From a virus: a DNA stretch of 64,000 nucleotides. Under the pieces are notes generated by a model, which did no database searches, was not told where the DNA came from, and saw only the letters and a list, made by a program, of their open reading frames with translations. The position numbers were made by a program, and so were the translations under genes. Positions 26,496-34,747 of this stretch are shown piece by piece (positions within the stretch are counted from its first letter, which is position 1; every line of letters starts with the position of its first letter). The stretch lies in the IMG/VR virus record IMGVR_UViG_3300042391_001376, positions 1 through 64,000 of that record; one strand, written 5' to 3'.

Positions 26496-27279
26496 TTTTA
26501 TCTTCTTTCTTCCAGTCGTTCCAATTTGAACAAGGTTCATCAAACGGACATTTTTTACAATAAGATATCAGCCCTCTTTTAGGTACTAAAACCTCGGTGT
26601 TTAACATTTTGTTGCACCAGTAATCGTAATACTGGAGATCTTCATTTCTTATTTGGAATTCATTAAAACCTATATTCTGACTCAATGGATCTATGAAACC
26701 AAATTTAGTATTTGCCATTCTTTCTGGGTGCCTATTGTGGTAAGCCTTATACAAGGTACAAAAATCTGTTCGATACAAATCTCTATTGCTAAACTTATAC
26801 CCAAATATAATTTTGGTTACAAAATATTGTTTCTTATAAAAGAATATAATATCAAAAGTATCCTGTAGATTAAGATTACCTATCGGCATGTTGTACTCTT
26901 CGCTTATGGCCACAGGTATATATGGAGATTCCGAATAGGTTTCGTGGAATCCCAGTAGGATGCCAGCTGCTTTAGAGGTCAAGCTGGCGGTGTTCCCGTA
27001 TGCGGTCTCGTGTTGTTCTGTCACGATATCGTATGAGTTAGTATTCTTAGGAAACCAAATCTTTTCCCATCTATTTAATAGAGATGAATAAGATGGAATT
27101 ATCCCACCTTGTTTTTTGAAAAAGAAAAAATACATTATACTCTTAATAGTTGATTCAAACTTTTCGGTATGTATGTCTCTTGCATATATCTTTTCTGGCA
27201 ACTTTTGCTGATGCCTATAATCAAATAGGCGTTCACATAGTTGAAAATCTTTTAAAGATTGTACTGATACAGGTTCCAT
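26488..27279 (-). CDS. Second Cas4/RecB-like PD-(D/E)XK nuclease
   Basis: This 263-residue protein begins EPVSVQSLKDFQLCERLFDY, the N-terminal Cys-containing helix of Cas4-like nucleases, and ends with YCKKCPFDEPCSNW, the matching three-Cys cluster. The central active-site motifs are degenerate: PIGNLNLQDTFDIIFFY and YFVTKIIFGYKF stand where DxxD and ExK motifs normally lie, without a clear ExK. It may be a structural or weakly active paralogue of the 19365-20166 nuclease. Its stop overlaps the HD gene start, and its ATG abuts the helicase stop. Confidence 0.72.
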   Translation of the reverse strand: MEPVSVQSLKDFQLCERLFDYRHQQKLPEKIYARDIHTEKFESTIKSIMYFFFFKKQGGIIPSYSSLLNRWEKIWFPKNTNSYDIVTEQHETAYGNTASLTSKAAGILLGFHETYSESPYIPVAISEEYNMPIGNLNLQDTFDIIFFYKKQYFVTKIIFGYKFSNRDLYRTDFCTLYKAYHNRHPERMANTKFGFIDPLSQNIGFNEFQIRNEDLQYYDYWCNKMLNTEVLVPKRGLISYCKKCPFDEPCSNWNDWKKEDKNG

Positions 27280-28742
27280 TAATGAAAATCCTTTCCACTT
27301 AATAAGTCATCTAATAAAGATGATGAAGACGTATACGAGCTATCGGTAACTGGATCATAATCTTCGTAGGTTTTCTTGTAGTCAACATACTTGACTAAGG
27401 GCGGATCATACAAAAATGCTGAACCAGTAATTCTATTCTTGGGAATCTGAAGCTGCATTATATTTTCATCTTCAGTTTCATCGTTTGTTGCTAATCTTTT
27501 TTCTGTAATAAAAATTGTTACTGCACACTTTTGCTGAATAGCTAAGGAGCCACCAGTGTCAGACTGTTGGACTACCTCACGCTTTTCCTTCATTCTGTTT
27601 GAATTTTCCTGTGCTGTAATTATTAAAGCGCAATTCATATCTCTTGCAAGCTTTTCTAAACGCACCATCATTTCTTCAAACTCACCCCAACGTGGCTTGC
27701 CCTTACCCCCACCCTTAGTGAACATAGACTGGATTGTATCTATTATAACTATGTCTGGCATGTTGATGTTCTGCCCAATTATATCTCTTAACCAAAATTC
27801 TAGGTCTTCAAAGTACGGAGTATCCGGGTCATGTCTAACCATAAGACGGTCACCCCACTTAGCCAGTCGGGCCTTAAAGGTATTCAGGTGTTTATTCTTT
27901 TCTTCTTCTGACCACTTTGATGACTCTAGGTAAACATTCTTTTCTATTATCTGTGTCATTAAGATTCTCTCCCAGTGACCAGTAGCTTCTTCAAAGTTTA
28001 CATATAAAACTCTATAACCGTTATCTAACCAATTGTTTGCTAGGCACTTGACGAACGTGCTCTTGCCCTTGCCTGATGCGGCGATGACTGCGTGCACAGC
28101 CCCCCTAAAGAAGCCGCCCTCGTCCGTGTACCCCATGGCCCTATTAAGTGCCTTAAATTGAGTAGGTAAGAAGTTCGGTATATCTAATAGCGAATCTACT
28201 CTGCTAGCTATTTCGTCAGCAGTTGTTATTTTATCTAGTGGATTATATCTTATTTGATTTTCTAATTCTCTTATTTCAGAAGTAAGAGTTTGGATTCTAG
28301 ATATATCATCTTCAGTCTTTTGTCCTTTTTGAGATATTATAGATTGAAGTTCTTGTAAATAGTTAATCTGTTTTCTTTTATTAGCTTTATACTTTACTAA
28401 TTCAGAAACAGATTCTTGCGTTGACAGTTCGGCAGACATTAATAAATCAACCATGACGCCGACCCCAGCGTTACCACCAAGAGCTTCGTGTATATCCGTT
28501 TCTGTTTGTAGCCAAGACTTAAAAGCTATTGGGTCAACAATATCAAGTTGTGTAGCATTCTCAAAAGCTAGAAGAGCCTTATAGAATTCATTTATTCCTT
28601 TTTCCCCATGTATGGAACCAACAATTTCTTCTGGAAGATTTTCCTTGAAGTAATTAATCGCTCCATTTTTTCTAAGTGAGAGAGCAAAGATCTGGTACTC
28701 TAGTGGAATGTTATCCTCTACCTTTTCATTTGCTTGTGTCAT
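27279..28742 (-). CDS. dnaB: Replicative DNA helicase (DnaB-like)
   Basis: This 487-residue protein has an N-terminal DnaB-like helical domain (PLEYQIFALSLRKNGAINYF), a linker, and then a RecA-type ATPase: VIAASGKGKSTFVKC (Walker A, about 220), VLYVNFEEATGHW, IVIIDTIQSMFTKGGGKGKP (Walker B, about 331), CALIITAQEN (sensor) and QQSDTGGSLAIQQKC. It unwinds the fork ahead of DnaE and loads the primase. ATGA-type overlap links it to the nuclease gene upstream. Confidence 0.9.
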   Translation of the reverse strand: MTQANEKVEDNIPLEYQIFALSLRKNGAINYFKENLPEEIVGSIHGEKGINEFYKALLAFENATQLDIVDPIAFKSWLQTETDIHEALGGNAGVGVMVDLLMSAELSTQESVSELVKYKANKRKQINYLQELQSIISQKGQKTEDDISRIQTLTSEIRELENQIRYNPLDKITTADEIASRVDSLLDIPNFLPTQFKALNRAMGYTDEGGFFRGAVHAVIAASGKGKSTFVKCLANNWLDNGYRVLYVNFEEATGHWERILMTQIIEKNVYLESSKWSEEEKNKHLNTFKARLAKWGDRLMVRHDPDTPYFEDLEFWLRDIIGQNINMPDIVIIDTIQSMFTKGGGKGKPRWGEFEEMMVRLEKLARDMNCALIITAQENSNRMKEKREVVQQSDTGGSLAIQQKCAVTIFITEKRLATNDETEDENIMQLQIPKNRITGSAFLYDPPLVKYVDYKKTYEDYDPVTDSSYTSSSSLLDDLLSGKDFH

Positions 28743-29377
28743 TGTTTCTTTTTCTCTTTTATAGATCGGTAAATTTTTTTCTTGTACTCTGAATTTTTCT
28801 TCTTAATACTTCTGTAAGCTTCGGAGGACGTCGTAGTATTTTTCTTCTTCTCTTTGGGCTTATAAGGGTTTGATCTAATCGCTTCGAGCAATCTGTCGAA
28901 CACTGATTGTTCCGTTAAGCTATCATTATAGCGGAAGACAATCAATGCCACACCATTATCTATGCACCATTGTTCTTTTTTTTCGTCTCTCTTAATAGCT
29001 TCTTCAAAATCATATTTAGATTCAAAAAATCTACTGGTGTAATAATAGTGCTGTCTTCCATGAAATTCTGCAGCTATCTCATACTTAGGGCAGTAAACAT
29101 CTAGCTTTAATTTATCGCCTATATGATATTCGTTTATAATTTTTTCTCCTGGAAGGAGCTTTTGCAGTGCTGACGTTAAAGCTGTCTGACCTCTAGACAT
29201 TTTTTTTCTACTGTCTTTTAACCACGTTAACCCAATAGAGTTAATCTTCTTATTTACCTGTGGTATAGTCCAGCCTAATTCTTTTGCTATTTCAGAAATA
29301 GATAAAGAAGTTTCCAATAATAGATCTTTTAGAAAATCAATATCGTCTTGGTCTTTGTCTACTTTTTTACCATGCAT
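28739..29377 (-). CDS. HTH plus PD-(D/E)XK (VSR/DUF559-like) endonuclease
   Basis: In this 212-residue protein the N-terminal part is a helix-turn-helix (SLSISEIAKELGWTIPQVNK). The catalytic part has KLKLDVYCPKYEIAAEFHGR (D...E-x-H/K) and QHYYYTSRFFESKYDFEEAI, as in VSR-like very short patch or mobile endonucleases. A basic tail completes it. The HTH plus nuclease layout is common in free-standing homing-type endonucleases inserted among phage replication genes. A replication or repair nuclease is the alternative. Confidence 0.7.
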   Translation of the reverse strand: MHGKKVDKDQDDIDFLKDLLLETSLSISEIAKELGWTIPQVNKKINSIGLTWLKDSRKKMSRGQTALTSALQKLLPGEKIINEYHIGDKLKLDVYCPKYEIAAEFHGRQHYYYTSRFFESKYDFEEAIKRDEKKEQWCIDNGVALIVFRYNDSLTEQSVFDRLLEAIRSNPYKPKEKKKNTTTSSEAYRSIKKKNSEYKKKIYRSIKEKKKQ

Positions 29378-29378
29378 T

Positions 29379-30008
29379 TCACTCAGCCGTGTTATATGTT
29401 TTTGAATAACTAATAGTTTTACCCAAATCTATAATCGACATGTTTAGCTTGTTCCAAATTGAATTTGATAAAGCTAATCCCAAAGAAGAGCAATCTAAAA
29501 TACAATAATCTATCTTACCTTCTAAGGCAGCAATTTTCTCGAAGGTATCTTCTAGTCTAGAAAAATAATTGTTGAAAGGAACACTAATTACATTTGTTTT
29601 AAATCCCATAAATTTATATATAGTTTTTTTATCATGAAAAGAAACTACTGCCGTATTAGTATTCTTAATATAAAAGTTAAAAATTGAATTATATACTTCT
29701 CTATTATTTTCGTAGTAGTACTCAAACAGATTAGGGCTATAGAACTTGCCATCATCAACCAGGCCAATGCCAGAATGCTTTGAAGCAACCACTTCTTCGA
29801 CAAGTGATTCAGGTATGCTCTTTATAATTCTACTGTCGGACAAATTAATCGATCTAATAATTTCTTTATTAAAACGAGAAGGTGTACCATCCGCATTTTT
29901 CTTGCTTAAAGAAACTATTGAAGACTTTGCTATATTTAAGAAAGCAAACTTTTCCTTTGAGTTCATCAGCTTAGTTAATTCTATTGAAGCTTGTATTTGA
30001 TTTTTCAT
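29379..30008 (-). CDS. Hypothetical protein, possible GT-D-type fold
   Basis: This 209-residue protein has a late segment DYCILDCSSLGLALSNSIWN followed by NMSIIDLGKTISYSK. It resembles the end of GT-D/DUF1792-type sugar transferases, which also finish with a Leu-Gly strand and an IDLG motif. The N-terminal sugar-nucleotide motifs of that family are not clear, so this is tentative. It has an AAGGAG ribosome site and lies next to a GT2 gene, which supports a sugar-related role. Confidence 0.4.
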   Translation of the reverse strand: MKNQIQASIELTKLMNSKEKFAFLNIAKSSIVSLSKKNADGTPSRFNKEIIRSINLSDSRIIKSIPESLVEEVVASKHSGIGLVDDGKFYSPNLFEYYYENNREVYNSIFNFYIKNTNTAVVSFHDKKTIYKFMGFKTNVISVPFNNYFSRLEDTFEKIAALEGKIDYCILDCSSLGLALSNSIWNKLNMSIIDLGKTISYSKTYNTAE

Positions 30009-30017
30009 TTGTACTCC

Positions 30018-30731
30018 TTAAATTCCAAAGTTCCCCCAGTTAATTAAAACTGGGTTTGGATCTACGATTGAATTGATATGATTTAACGCGTGGAATTCTC
30101 CACCATCTATAGTTGAATATCTCTCATACTTTGATTGCTTGTCTTCATCTTTTATGTATCCAAGATGTTGCATGATCAAATTTGAATTAACAAAATAATT
30201 TCTTTGGTTTATTAAATCTAAAACATACGTTGGTTCAGATCCACAAGCTAGTGCTCTATCTCTAAACATAGCACCAGACATAAATCTAAATATTCTACTG
30301 CTGTTATTTGGTGCCCAAAGTTTGTCCACTCTATACTGAGTATCATTCCACATGTGGTAGAACCTAACATTAACAACATCTTTTTCTGATGAATTTAATA
30401 TCTGTCTAATATCGGTTTTTGTTATATCGGAAGAGTCATAAAGCATTTCATCGCAGTCTATGGCGATGATCCAGTCGCCTTCTGTGGCATGATTCTCAAG
30501 ATTCAACCAAGCGTATCTGCGTAGTCTTCCTTCATGCGTGGTGAACATTGGCTTAGGCGTCTTGTAAACATTGGCGTACTTAGACGCTATTTCTGCGGTG
30601 TTATCATCAGAGCAATCGTCTGTAAAAACAATTTCATCTACTTGGCTTTTTAATCTTTCCAACACCTCTGGAAGATATTTGTTGGCTTCATTTCGGCCTA
30701 CCATTTGGGCTATTACTTTTGGTTGTGACAT
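30018..30731 (-). CDS. Glycosyltransferase family 2
   Basis: This 237-residue protein has VIAQMVGRNEANKYLPEVLE, EIVFTDDCSDDNTAEIASKY (nucleotide-sugar binding) and GDWIIAIDCDEMLYD (DxD-type metal site), as in the WaaE/KdtX group of GT2 enzymes. It begins 25 bases after a hairpin, so it may have an independent 5' end. The acceptor is unknown. Confidence 0.85.
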   Translation of the reverse strand: MSQPKVIAQMVGRNEANKYLPEVLERLKSQVDEIVFTDDCSDDNTAEIASKYANVYKTPKPMFTTHEGRLRRYAWLNLENHATEGDWIIAIDCDEMLYDSSDITKTDIRQILNSSEKDVVNVRFYHMWNDTQYRVDKLWAPNNSSRIFRFMSGAMFRDRALACGSEPTYVLDLINQRNYFVNSNLIMQHLGYIKDEDKQSKYERYSTIDGGEFHALNHINSIVDPNPVLINWGNFGI

Positions 30732-30755
30732 TTTTACTCACTTGTATAAGAAGAA

Positions 30756-30786
30756 GAACAACGGCAGGGAGGGCCTGCCGTTGTTC
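30756..30786 (-). terminator. Perfect 13-bp hairpin between two genes
   Basis: GAACAACGGCAGG pairs exactly with CCTGCCGTTGTTC around the loop GAGGG. On the minus strand it is followed by TTCTTCTTCTTA, a pyrimidine-rich but not pure U-tract. It separates the 30806-31000 gene from the glycosyltransferase and probably terminates or attenuates. Confidence 0.75.
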
Positions 30787-30805
30787 AAATGGATAAAACT
30801 ATTTA

Positions 30806-31000
30806 TTAACTCTCTAGTTGTTCGCGAGCTTTTACTGCTGTAATTCTTTCAACATCAACATCTTTGAAAAGAAGTTCTCCAGATACCCCAGATACTGTTC
30901 TGCGATTACCACTAGCAATCTTCTCTGCTTCTGTCATATTTGAAGCTTTGACAATCGATGTAGTTGTAACTGTAAAATACTTGAATTTATTTTCAGCCAT
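30806..31000 (-). CDS. Small domain protein shared with the metallophosphoesterase N-terminus
   Basis: The start at ATG 30998-31000 is chosen because AAGGAATAC precedes it and a strong promoter lies just upstream. The protein has 64 residues. FTVTTTSIVKASNMTEAEKI, followed by VSGVSGELLFKDVDVERITA, lines up with FVVTNKHIVRAPNIAQAKNV and VLGESSSVEEIS at the N-terminus of the 57945-59195 protein. Having its own promoter and a hairpin behind it, it seems to be an abundantly made single-gene unit. Function unknown. Confidence 0.7.
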   Translation of the reverse strand: MAENKFKYFTVTTTSIVKASNMTEAEKIASGNRRTVSGVSGELLFKDVDVERITAVKAREQLES

Positions 31001-31047
31001 TGTATTCCTTTTTTTAGTGGCACTTTGCCAATTTATGTAACACACTT

Positions 31048-31076
31048 ATTATATCATGTGCGATATGCTAGATCAA
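31048..31076 (-). promoter_or_regulatory. Strong promoter with both -35 and extended -10
   Basis: On the minus strand TTGATC, 17 bases, TATAAT, with TG one base before the -10. It gives a leader of about 42 bases to the 30806-31000 gene. It is the best-matched promoter in the window. Confidence 0.78.
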
Positions 31077-31088
31077 ACCTAGTAAAGT

Positions 31089-31499
31089 TTATCTTTTTGA
31101 AGGATAAGTTTTAGCTATATATTCAATAGCCTCTTCTAAAGAAGAAGTTATTTTTGTTGACAAGAAATTAAGATAGACTCTTGACTGATATGAATCGTCT
31201 GCGAATACAACTACTGGTTGGTTGTTAAAATGAGCCCAGGTTATTTCAAAATCTGTACCGATATAAGCTCTACCCGGTATCGTATACTCTACTAAAAGTA
31301 TGTCACAATTTTTTTGTAAAAATATATTCTTATCTACTATCTCTTTTGGTTCACAATCGGTTTCTTCCAAAGCGTAATCCATTGGATTGACAGCTTCAAA
31401 ACCCCTATCGGCTAATAGTTTTACGGCTTTATTTCTCCAACCGTGTGCGAATATGCCAACTTCTTCTATTGCTCCAGATAAAAAAACTTTAGTTTGCAT
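31089..31499 (-). CDS. Nucleoside 2-deoxyribosyltransferase-like protein
   Basis: This 136-residue protein has VFLSGAIEEVGIFAHGWRNK, VNPMDYALEE, CDILLVEYTIPGRAYIGTDF and EITWAHFNNQPVVVF. This is the NDT fold, with a GTxxEi/A-type catalytic Glu motif. Family members exchange bases on deoxynucleosides or hydrolyse nucleotides, and phages use related enzymes in base modification and salvage. It overlaps the next gene upstream by 11 bases. Confidence 0.8.
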   Translation of the reverse strand: MQTKVFLSGAIEEVGIFAHGWRNKAVKLLADRGFEAVNPMDYALEETDCEPKEIVDKNIFLQKNCDILLVEYTIPGRAYIGTDFEITWAHFNNQPVVVFADDSYQSRVYLNFLSTKITSSLEEAIEYIAKTYPSKR

Positions 31500-31914
31500 T
31501 GATTATTTCCTTAGATGGCCAATAATATTCTAGATTTATATCTTCATCAAAATATTGAGAATAGTATGCGTAGTCTTTGCGCAGTAGATTTGATCTATGC
31601 GACCTATGAAATTGATCTAAGCCAAACCATGGTGGCATAACCACTTCAATTGGATCAAACTCTTCAAAAAGCATTGTATTTTTATAACCTCTATCTATCC
31701 ATTCTTGGATAGTATAATTCTGGTAAAGCTGTAAAGCGGACTCGTACCCAGCCCACATTAGTGTGACCGGATGATTACGCCAACCTTTTGCAGGGGTCCT
31801 ATCAAGAAGGATGTTCAAAACTTGGAAAGTTTCTACTCGTTGCTTCCCAAGTCTACGGTAATCTAATACCCGAACTGATTCCTTAAGATCTGAATATGGT
31901 AAAAATGTTTGCAT
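31489..31914 (-). CDS. Pyrimidine-dimer DNA glycosylase family (MSMEG_6728-like)
   Basis: This 141-residue protein starts MQTFLPYSDLKESVRVLDYR and continues RLGKQRVETFQVLNILL, GWRNHPVTLMWAGYESALQL and PPWFGLDQFHRSHRSNLLRK. These motifs are characteristic of the actinobacterial MSMEG_6728 / endonuclease V-type (T4 DenV-related) group that excises UV-induced pyrimidine dimers. It fits a phage of sunlit water. Its ATG abuts the nuclease stop. Confidence 0.85.
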   Translation of the reverse strand: MQTFLPYSDLKESVRVLDYRRLGKQRVETFQVLNILLDRTPAKGWRNHPVTLMWAGYESALQLYQNYTIQEWIDRGYKNTMLFEEFDPIEVVMPPWFGLDQFHRSHRSNLLRKDYAYYSQYFDEDINLEYYWPSKEIINAN

Positions 31915-32315
31915 TACGCTTTCTTAAATTCCTCAAAAGTTTTGTCACCTACACCAAAGTATTCTCTAGCTAGTCCAGCCTTAACAATTTCCGTATTAAG
32001 GCATTCGCCAGCTTCGTTCCATACTCTAGCTAAAATTCTGCCATACTTTTCATTCTTGTCTAAAATAGTTTCAATCTTTACTTTATTATTAGCTTTCTTG
32101 ATCCATTGATCAGTAAACTCTTTTGCAGCAAGACCCATCTTCTTTTCTTCCAAGTTTGTGGTGCGGCTCTCTGGTGTATTAACACCGTATAATCTTACGC
32201 TCTTTGGCCCAATGTGGACTTCAAAGCCAAGATCTATCTTAATCTTGAATGTATCTCCGTCAACTATCTTAACTACTTCTGCATTATACAAATAAACATT
32301 AAACTTATCTGACAT
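31914..32315 (-). CDS. Thermonuclease-like (staphylococcal nuclease) protein
   Basis: This 133-residue SNase OB-fold protein has VVKIVDGDTFKIKI (calcium Asp), VRLYGVNTPESR (catalytic Arg and Glu) and DKNEKYGRILARVW (second Arg), followed by LNTEIVKAGLAREY. There is no signal peptide, so it probably acts inside the cell, perhaps on host DNA or RNA. Its neighbours are DNA repair and nucleotide salvage genes. Confidence 0.9.
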   Translation of the reverse strand: MSDKFNVYLYNAEVVKIVDGDTFKIKIDLGFEVHIGPKSVRLYGVNTPESRTTNLEEKKMGLAAKEFTDQWIKKANNKVKIETILDKNEKYGRILARVWNEAGECLNTEIVKAGLAREYFGVGDKTFEEFKKA

Positions 32316-32316
32316 T

Positions 32317-33126
32317 TTAATCTCTTTCTATTCCTATGAAATCGCATGCATTGCGAAATATTTTTTGACTTACTGTGAACTGTGCATCGGCGTGGCTATA
32401 ACCTTCGCCCGGTTTGGGGGAAGAGGCATGCCAGCTGTGACCAATCGACACACTACCATCATACACCACATTGTACCCAAGATGACGAGCGAAATATGAA
32501 CACCAAGTTTCCTCATAATAGTGTGGAGTTGGCAAGAAAGCTCCTTCTGCGTTTGGATACATTTGTTTATACTTTTCATCGTTGGTCATTGCGTTCCACA
32601 CCTCTCTTCTTATAAAATAAGCTGAACCAGAAACCGTAACACAATTAACTCTATCTTTAAAGAGTAAATCTTCAGGATCTTTTTCTCTCCACCCACGATG
32701 TTTTGGCGCTGTGTTGGTTCCGACTATGCCAGCATGTGTTATGAGCCCATTCTCGTCTCTTTGTTTTGGGCCCAGAATATGTATCTCTGGATTATCGTCG
32801 AATATCTTTTGTACTTTGATAAGGTCACTGGTTGTCATCCAAACGTCGGCATTGAGTAGGCAAATGATGTCAGAAAAAGAATGCTTTGCCATCATATTAC
32901 ATGCAGCGGAGTACCCTATGTTTTCATTTTTCCAAGCTCTAGCAACGTAGTACTTGTTCACATTAGCCTCTAGCCATTCCCAGCTATCATCGGCTGAGCC
33001 ATTATCGCATATGTTTAAGTACCAAGCCTGATCGGTTCCAGCAACATCGCTATGGAGTGTGTCAAGAAATCTTTGGAGCATCGGTCTAGTGTTATAATTG
33101 ACAACGCATAAGTCTATCATTTTCAA
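32317..33126 (-). CDS. Glycosyltransferase family 2
   Basis: This 269-residue protein shows LCVVNYNTRPMLQRFLDTL, YLNICDNGSADDSWEWLE, NIGYSAACNMMAKHSFSDII, CLLNADVWM (DxD) and ILGPKQRDENGLITHAGIVG. This is a rhamnosyl/WcaA-like GT2 pattern. It is the fourth recognisable sugar transferase of the window and is separated from the 7-10 kb cassette. ATGA overlap couples it with the small gene after it. Confidence 0.85.
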   Translation of the reverse strand: MKMIDLCVVNYNTRPMLQRFLDTLHSDVAGTDQAWYLNICDNGSADDSWEWLEANVNKYYVARAWKNENIGYSAACNMMAKHSFSDIICLLNADVWMTTSDLIKVQKIFDDNPEIHILGPKQRDENGLITHAGIVGTNTAPKHRGWREKDPEDLLFKDRVNCVTVSGSAYFIRREVWNAMTNDEKYKQMYPNAEGAFLPTPHYYEETWCSYFARHLGYNVVYDGSVSIGHSWHASSPKPGEGYSHADAQFTVSQKIFRNACDFIGIERD

Positions 33127-33368
33127 AATCTTTCTATACTGGATTCTTGTATAACCATCGCAAAGGCATCTTCTGCGTTTATTCCGTGATCCATGAACTC
33201 ACACATGCTTTGCATTTTTCTATTCACGTCTTCTTCTAAAAAGAATTCTTTTAACCTATTTTTATATTGATCAAGGGAAGTTTTATTTTGGATCTGCTTT
33301 ATACTTTGCCTACTGAAAAAACAAGATGCGGCGGCGACAGTCAATAAACCCAATATGAATGGCTTCAT
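33123..33368 (-). CDS. Small membrane-anchored protein
   Basis: The start at ATG 33366-33368 is chosen since the product then begins with a membrane/signal segment (MKPFILGLLTVAAASCFFSR). An earlier in-frame ATG overlaps the gene before. The protein has 81 residues. A helical, charged exterior part follows (SLDQYKNRLKEFFLEEDVNR, then MDHGINAEDAFAMVI). No family is recognised. Cys16 could be a lipid-attachment site but lacks a proper lipobox. Confidence 0.55.
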   Translation of the reverse strand: MKPFILGLLTVAAASCFFSRQSIKQIQNKTSLDQYKNRLKEFFLEEDVNRKMQSMCEFMDHGINAEDAFAMVIQESSIERF

Positions 33369-33369
33369 A

Positions 33370-33606
33370 TTACCATTCGTCTTCATCTTTTACATCTCCC
33401 GTGTACTTGTTCTCGGCAATTGCTTTAGTGGCTTCTTCGCTAATCTTTAAAATCTCTAAACGTTCTTTATCGTCTTTGATAGTTGAAGCTAGGTGTATCA
33501 AAGCTGTCGACACCTTGAACATTTCCTCAGCGTCTAGTACCAAGTAAGTTTGTCCAGACAGAAGCTTAATATTAATCTTTTTTTTATCTATTTGTTTCTT
33601 AGCCAT
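33370..33606 (-). CDS. Small hypothetical protein
   Basis: This 78-residue protein begins AKKQIDKKKINIKLLSGQTY, then LVLDAEEMFKVSTALIHLAS, with a helical and acidic C-terminus. No family is recognised. It lies between two small genes of the repair/nucleotide operon. Confidence 0.55.
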   Translation of the reverse strand: MAKKQIDKKKINIKLLSGQTYLVLDAEEMFKVSTALIHLASTIKDDKERLEILKISEEATKAIAENKYTGDVKDEDEW

Positions 33607-33610
33607 ATTG

Positions 33611-33874
33611 TTATTTATCTTTTTTTGCTACTCTTTTTAGTTTGTCTGGTTTATCATCTATATCGTAACCGCCTAATTCAGAATGCGAACCAGAGTATTT
33701 ATATAAACAAATGTTATCTGAATCTGGTTCAAAGGTTACAAAAAATATATTTTTATCTTCTTCAGTTAAGCCTTCTGGCGGCGATGATTCTAAAGCTATC
33801 TTAGGGTTAGAGCAACCATAAACTTGACTGTGATTCTTATAAACAACAATATAATTTAATTTAGAAGCTGGCAT
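33611..33874 (-). CDS. Small hypothetical protein
   Basis: This 87-residue, beta-rich protein has LNYIVVYKNHSQVYGCSNPK and IFFVTFEPDSDNICLYKY, then a charged Lys/Asp tail. Its ATG overlaps the preceding stop (TAATG). No family is recognised. Confidence 0.55.
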   Translation of the reverse strand: MPASKLNYIVVYKNHSQVYGCSNPKIALESSPPEGLTEEDKNIFFVTFEPDSDNICLYKYSGSHSELGGYDIDDKPDKLKRVAKKDK

Positions 33875-34044
33875 TACAAACCTAATATAACTATGTAGCC
33901 AGCAGCAAATGCTGATATAACTGCTACTACGCTGGAAATAATCTTTACGTTTTTATTTTTTGATACTTGATTTAGCATCTGCATACCTATGCTCCAGTTA
34001 ATCAGTGCAGAAAAAATAATACAAAAAAACAAATTTTTAAACAT
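33874..34044 (-). CDS. 56-residue two-span membrane protein
   Basis: The sequence begins MFKNLFFCIIFSALINWSIG (first span), has a Lys/Asn turn (NQVSKNKNVK), then IISSVVAVISAFAAGYIVIL (second span). TAATG overlap at its end and 8-base overlap with thyX at its start support a real gene. Two spans, a short basic loop and tiny size are compatible with a holin or with a membrane regulator. No sequence family is recognised. Confidence 0.65.
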   Translation of the reverse strand: MFKNLFFCIIFSALINWSIGMQMLNQVSKNKNVKIISSVVAVISAFAAGYIVILGL

Positions 34045-34741
34045 TTCTAATATCTACCAATCCACCAATGCTAATAGGAAATTCGGGCTGTATCAATGAT
34101 AGCACAGCTCTAGCGTAATCTCTAATCTCTACTTGCGAACCTTCATCTAATCTTTGATTTAAAAACAATGCAATAGACTGTAAGCTGCAGGTCCACCTAT
34201 ATACAACGTACATCCCATAGGCCGGCAAAAACAATCTAGCTTGCTCTGCGGCGACACCATTGTCCATTGCCATTGTGTACAGAGCCTCACCCTGCTCTAT
34301 GTATCTAATTAGCTCCGCGGTCAACACAGAGCCAATCCAAGGACCTATGGGGCCACCTGAGCCCTGCTTCTTGTTATCTGGCGCTAAACGCCACTCATCT
34401 ACAGCTGGCACATAAAACTCTGGTTCAATTGTTATGTATCTTCTAGAAGACTCATTCCAAGAATCCATTGTATGGTCAGACCCGACAACATATTTCCAGT
34501 GTTGGCGGGCCACCATCAAAGGTGCCTTGAATTCAAATGTAGCAAAAGCATGCCTAAAAGGAGACATGTGATTTTCTCTAATTAAAAAATCTATAAGATG
34601 GACATCTTTTTGATCCAGCTCTAAAGATTCTTTAGCAAAAGATGCACGAGCTGCGTTAACAACAGATAGATCACTACCCATTGTGTCAACAAGTCTTACG
34701 TAACCCTTATCAAGAACTTGAATTGTATTTTTTAAATTCAT
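34037..34741 (-). CDS. thyX: Flavin-dependent thymidylate synthase
   Basis: This 234-residue protein has SVVNAARASFAKES, LIDFLIRENHMSPFRHAFAT, FEFKAPLMVARQHWKYVVGS and MDSWNESSRRYITIEPEFY, the ThyX motif region (RxH...S...NExSxRY) with a small insertion. The C-terminus has YDYARAVLSLIQPEF-like helices. It converts dUMP to dTMP using FAD. The ATG lies 6 bases after a perfect extended -10, so the message is probably leaderless. Confidence 0.93.
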   Translation of the reverse strand: MNLKNTIQVLDKGYVRLVDTMGSDLSVVNAARASFAKESLELDQKDVHLIDFLIRENHMSPFRHAFATFEFKAPLMVARQHWKYVVGSDHTMDSWNESSRRYITIEPEFYVPAVDEWRLAPDNKKQGSGGPIGPWIGSVLTAELIRYIEQGEALYTMAMDNGVAAEQARLFLPAYGMYVVYRWTCSLQSIALFLNQRLDEGSQVEIRDYARAVLSLIQPEFPISIGGLVDIRNV

Positions 34742-34747
34742 AGATAT

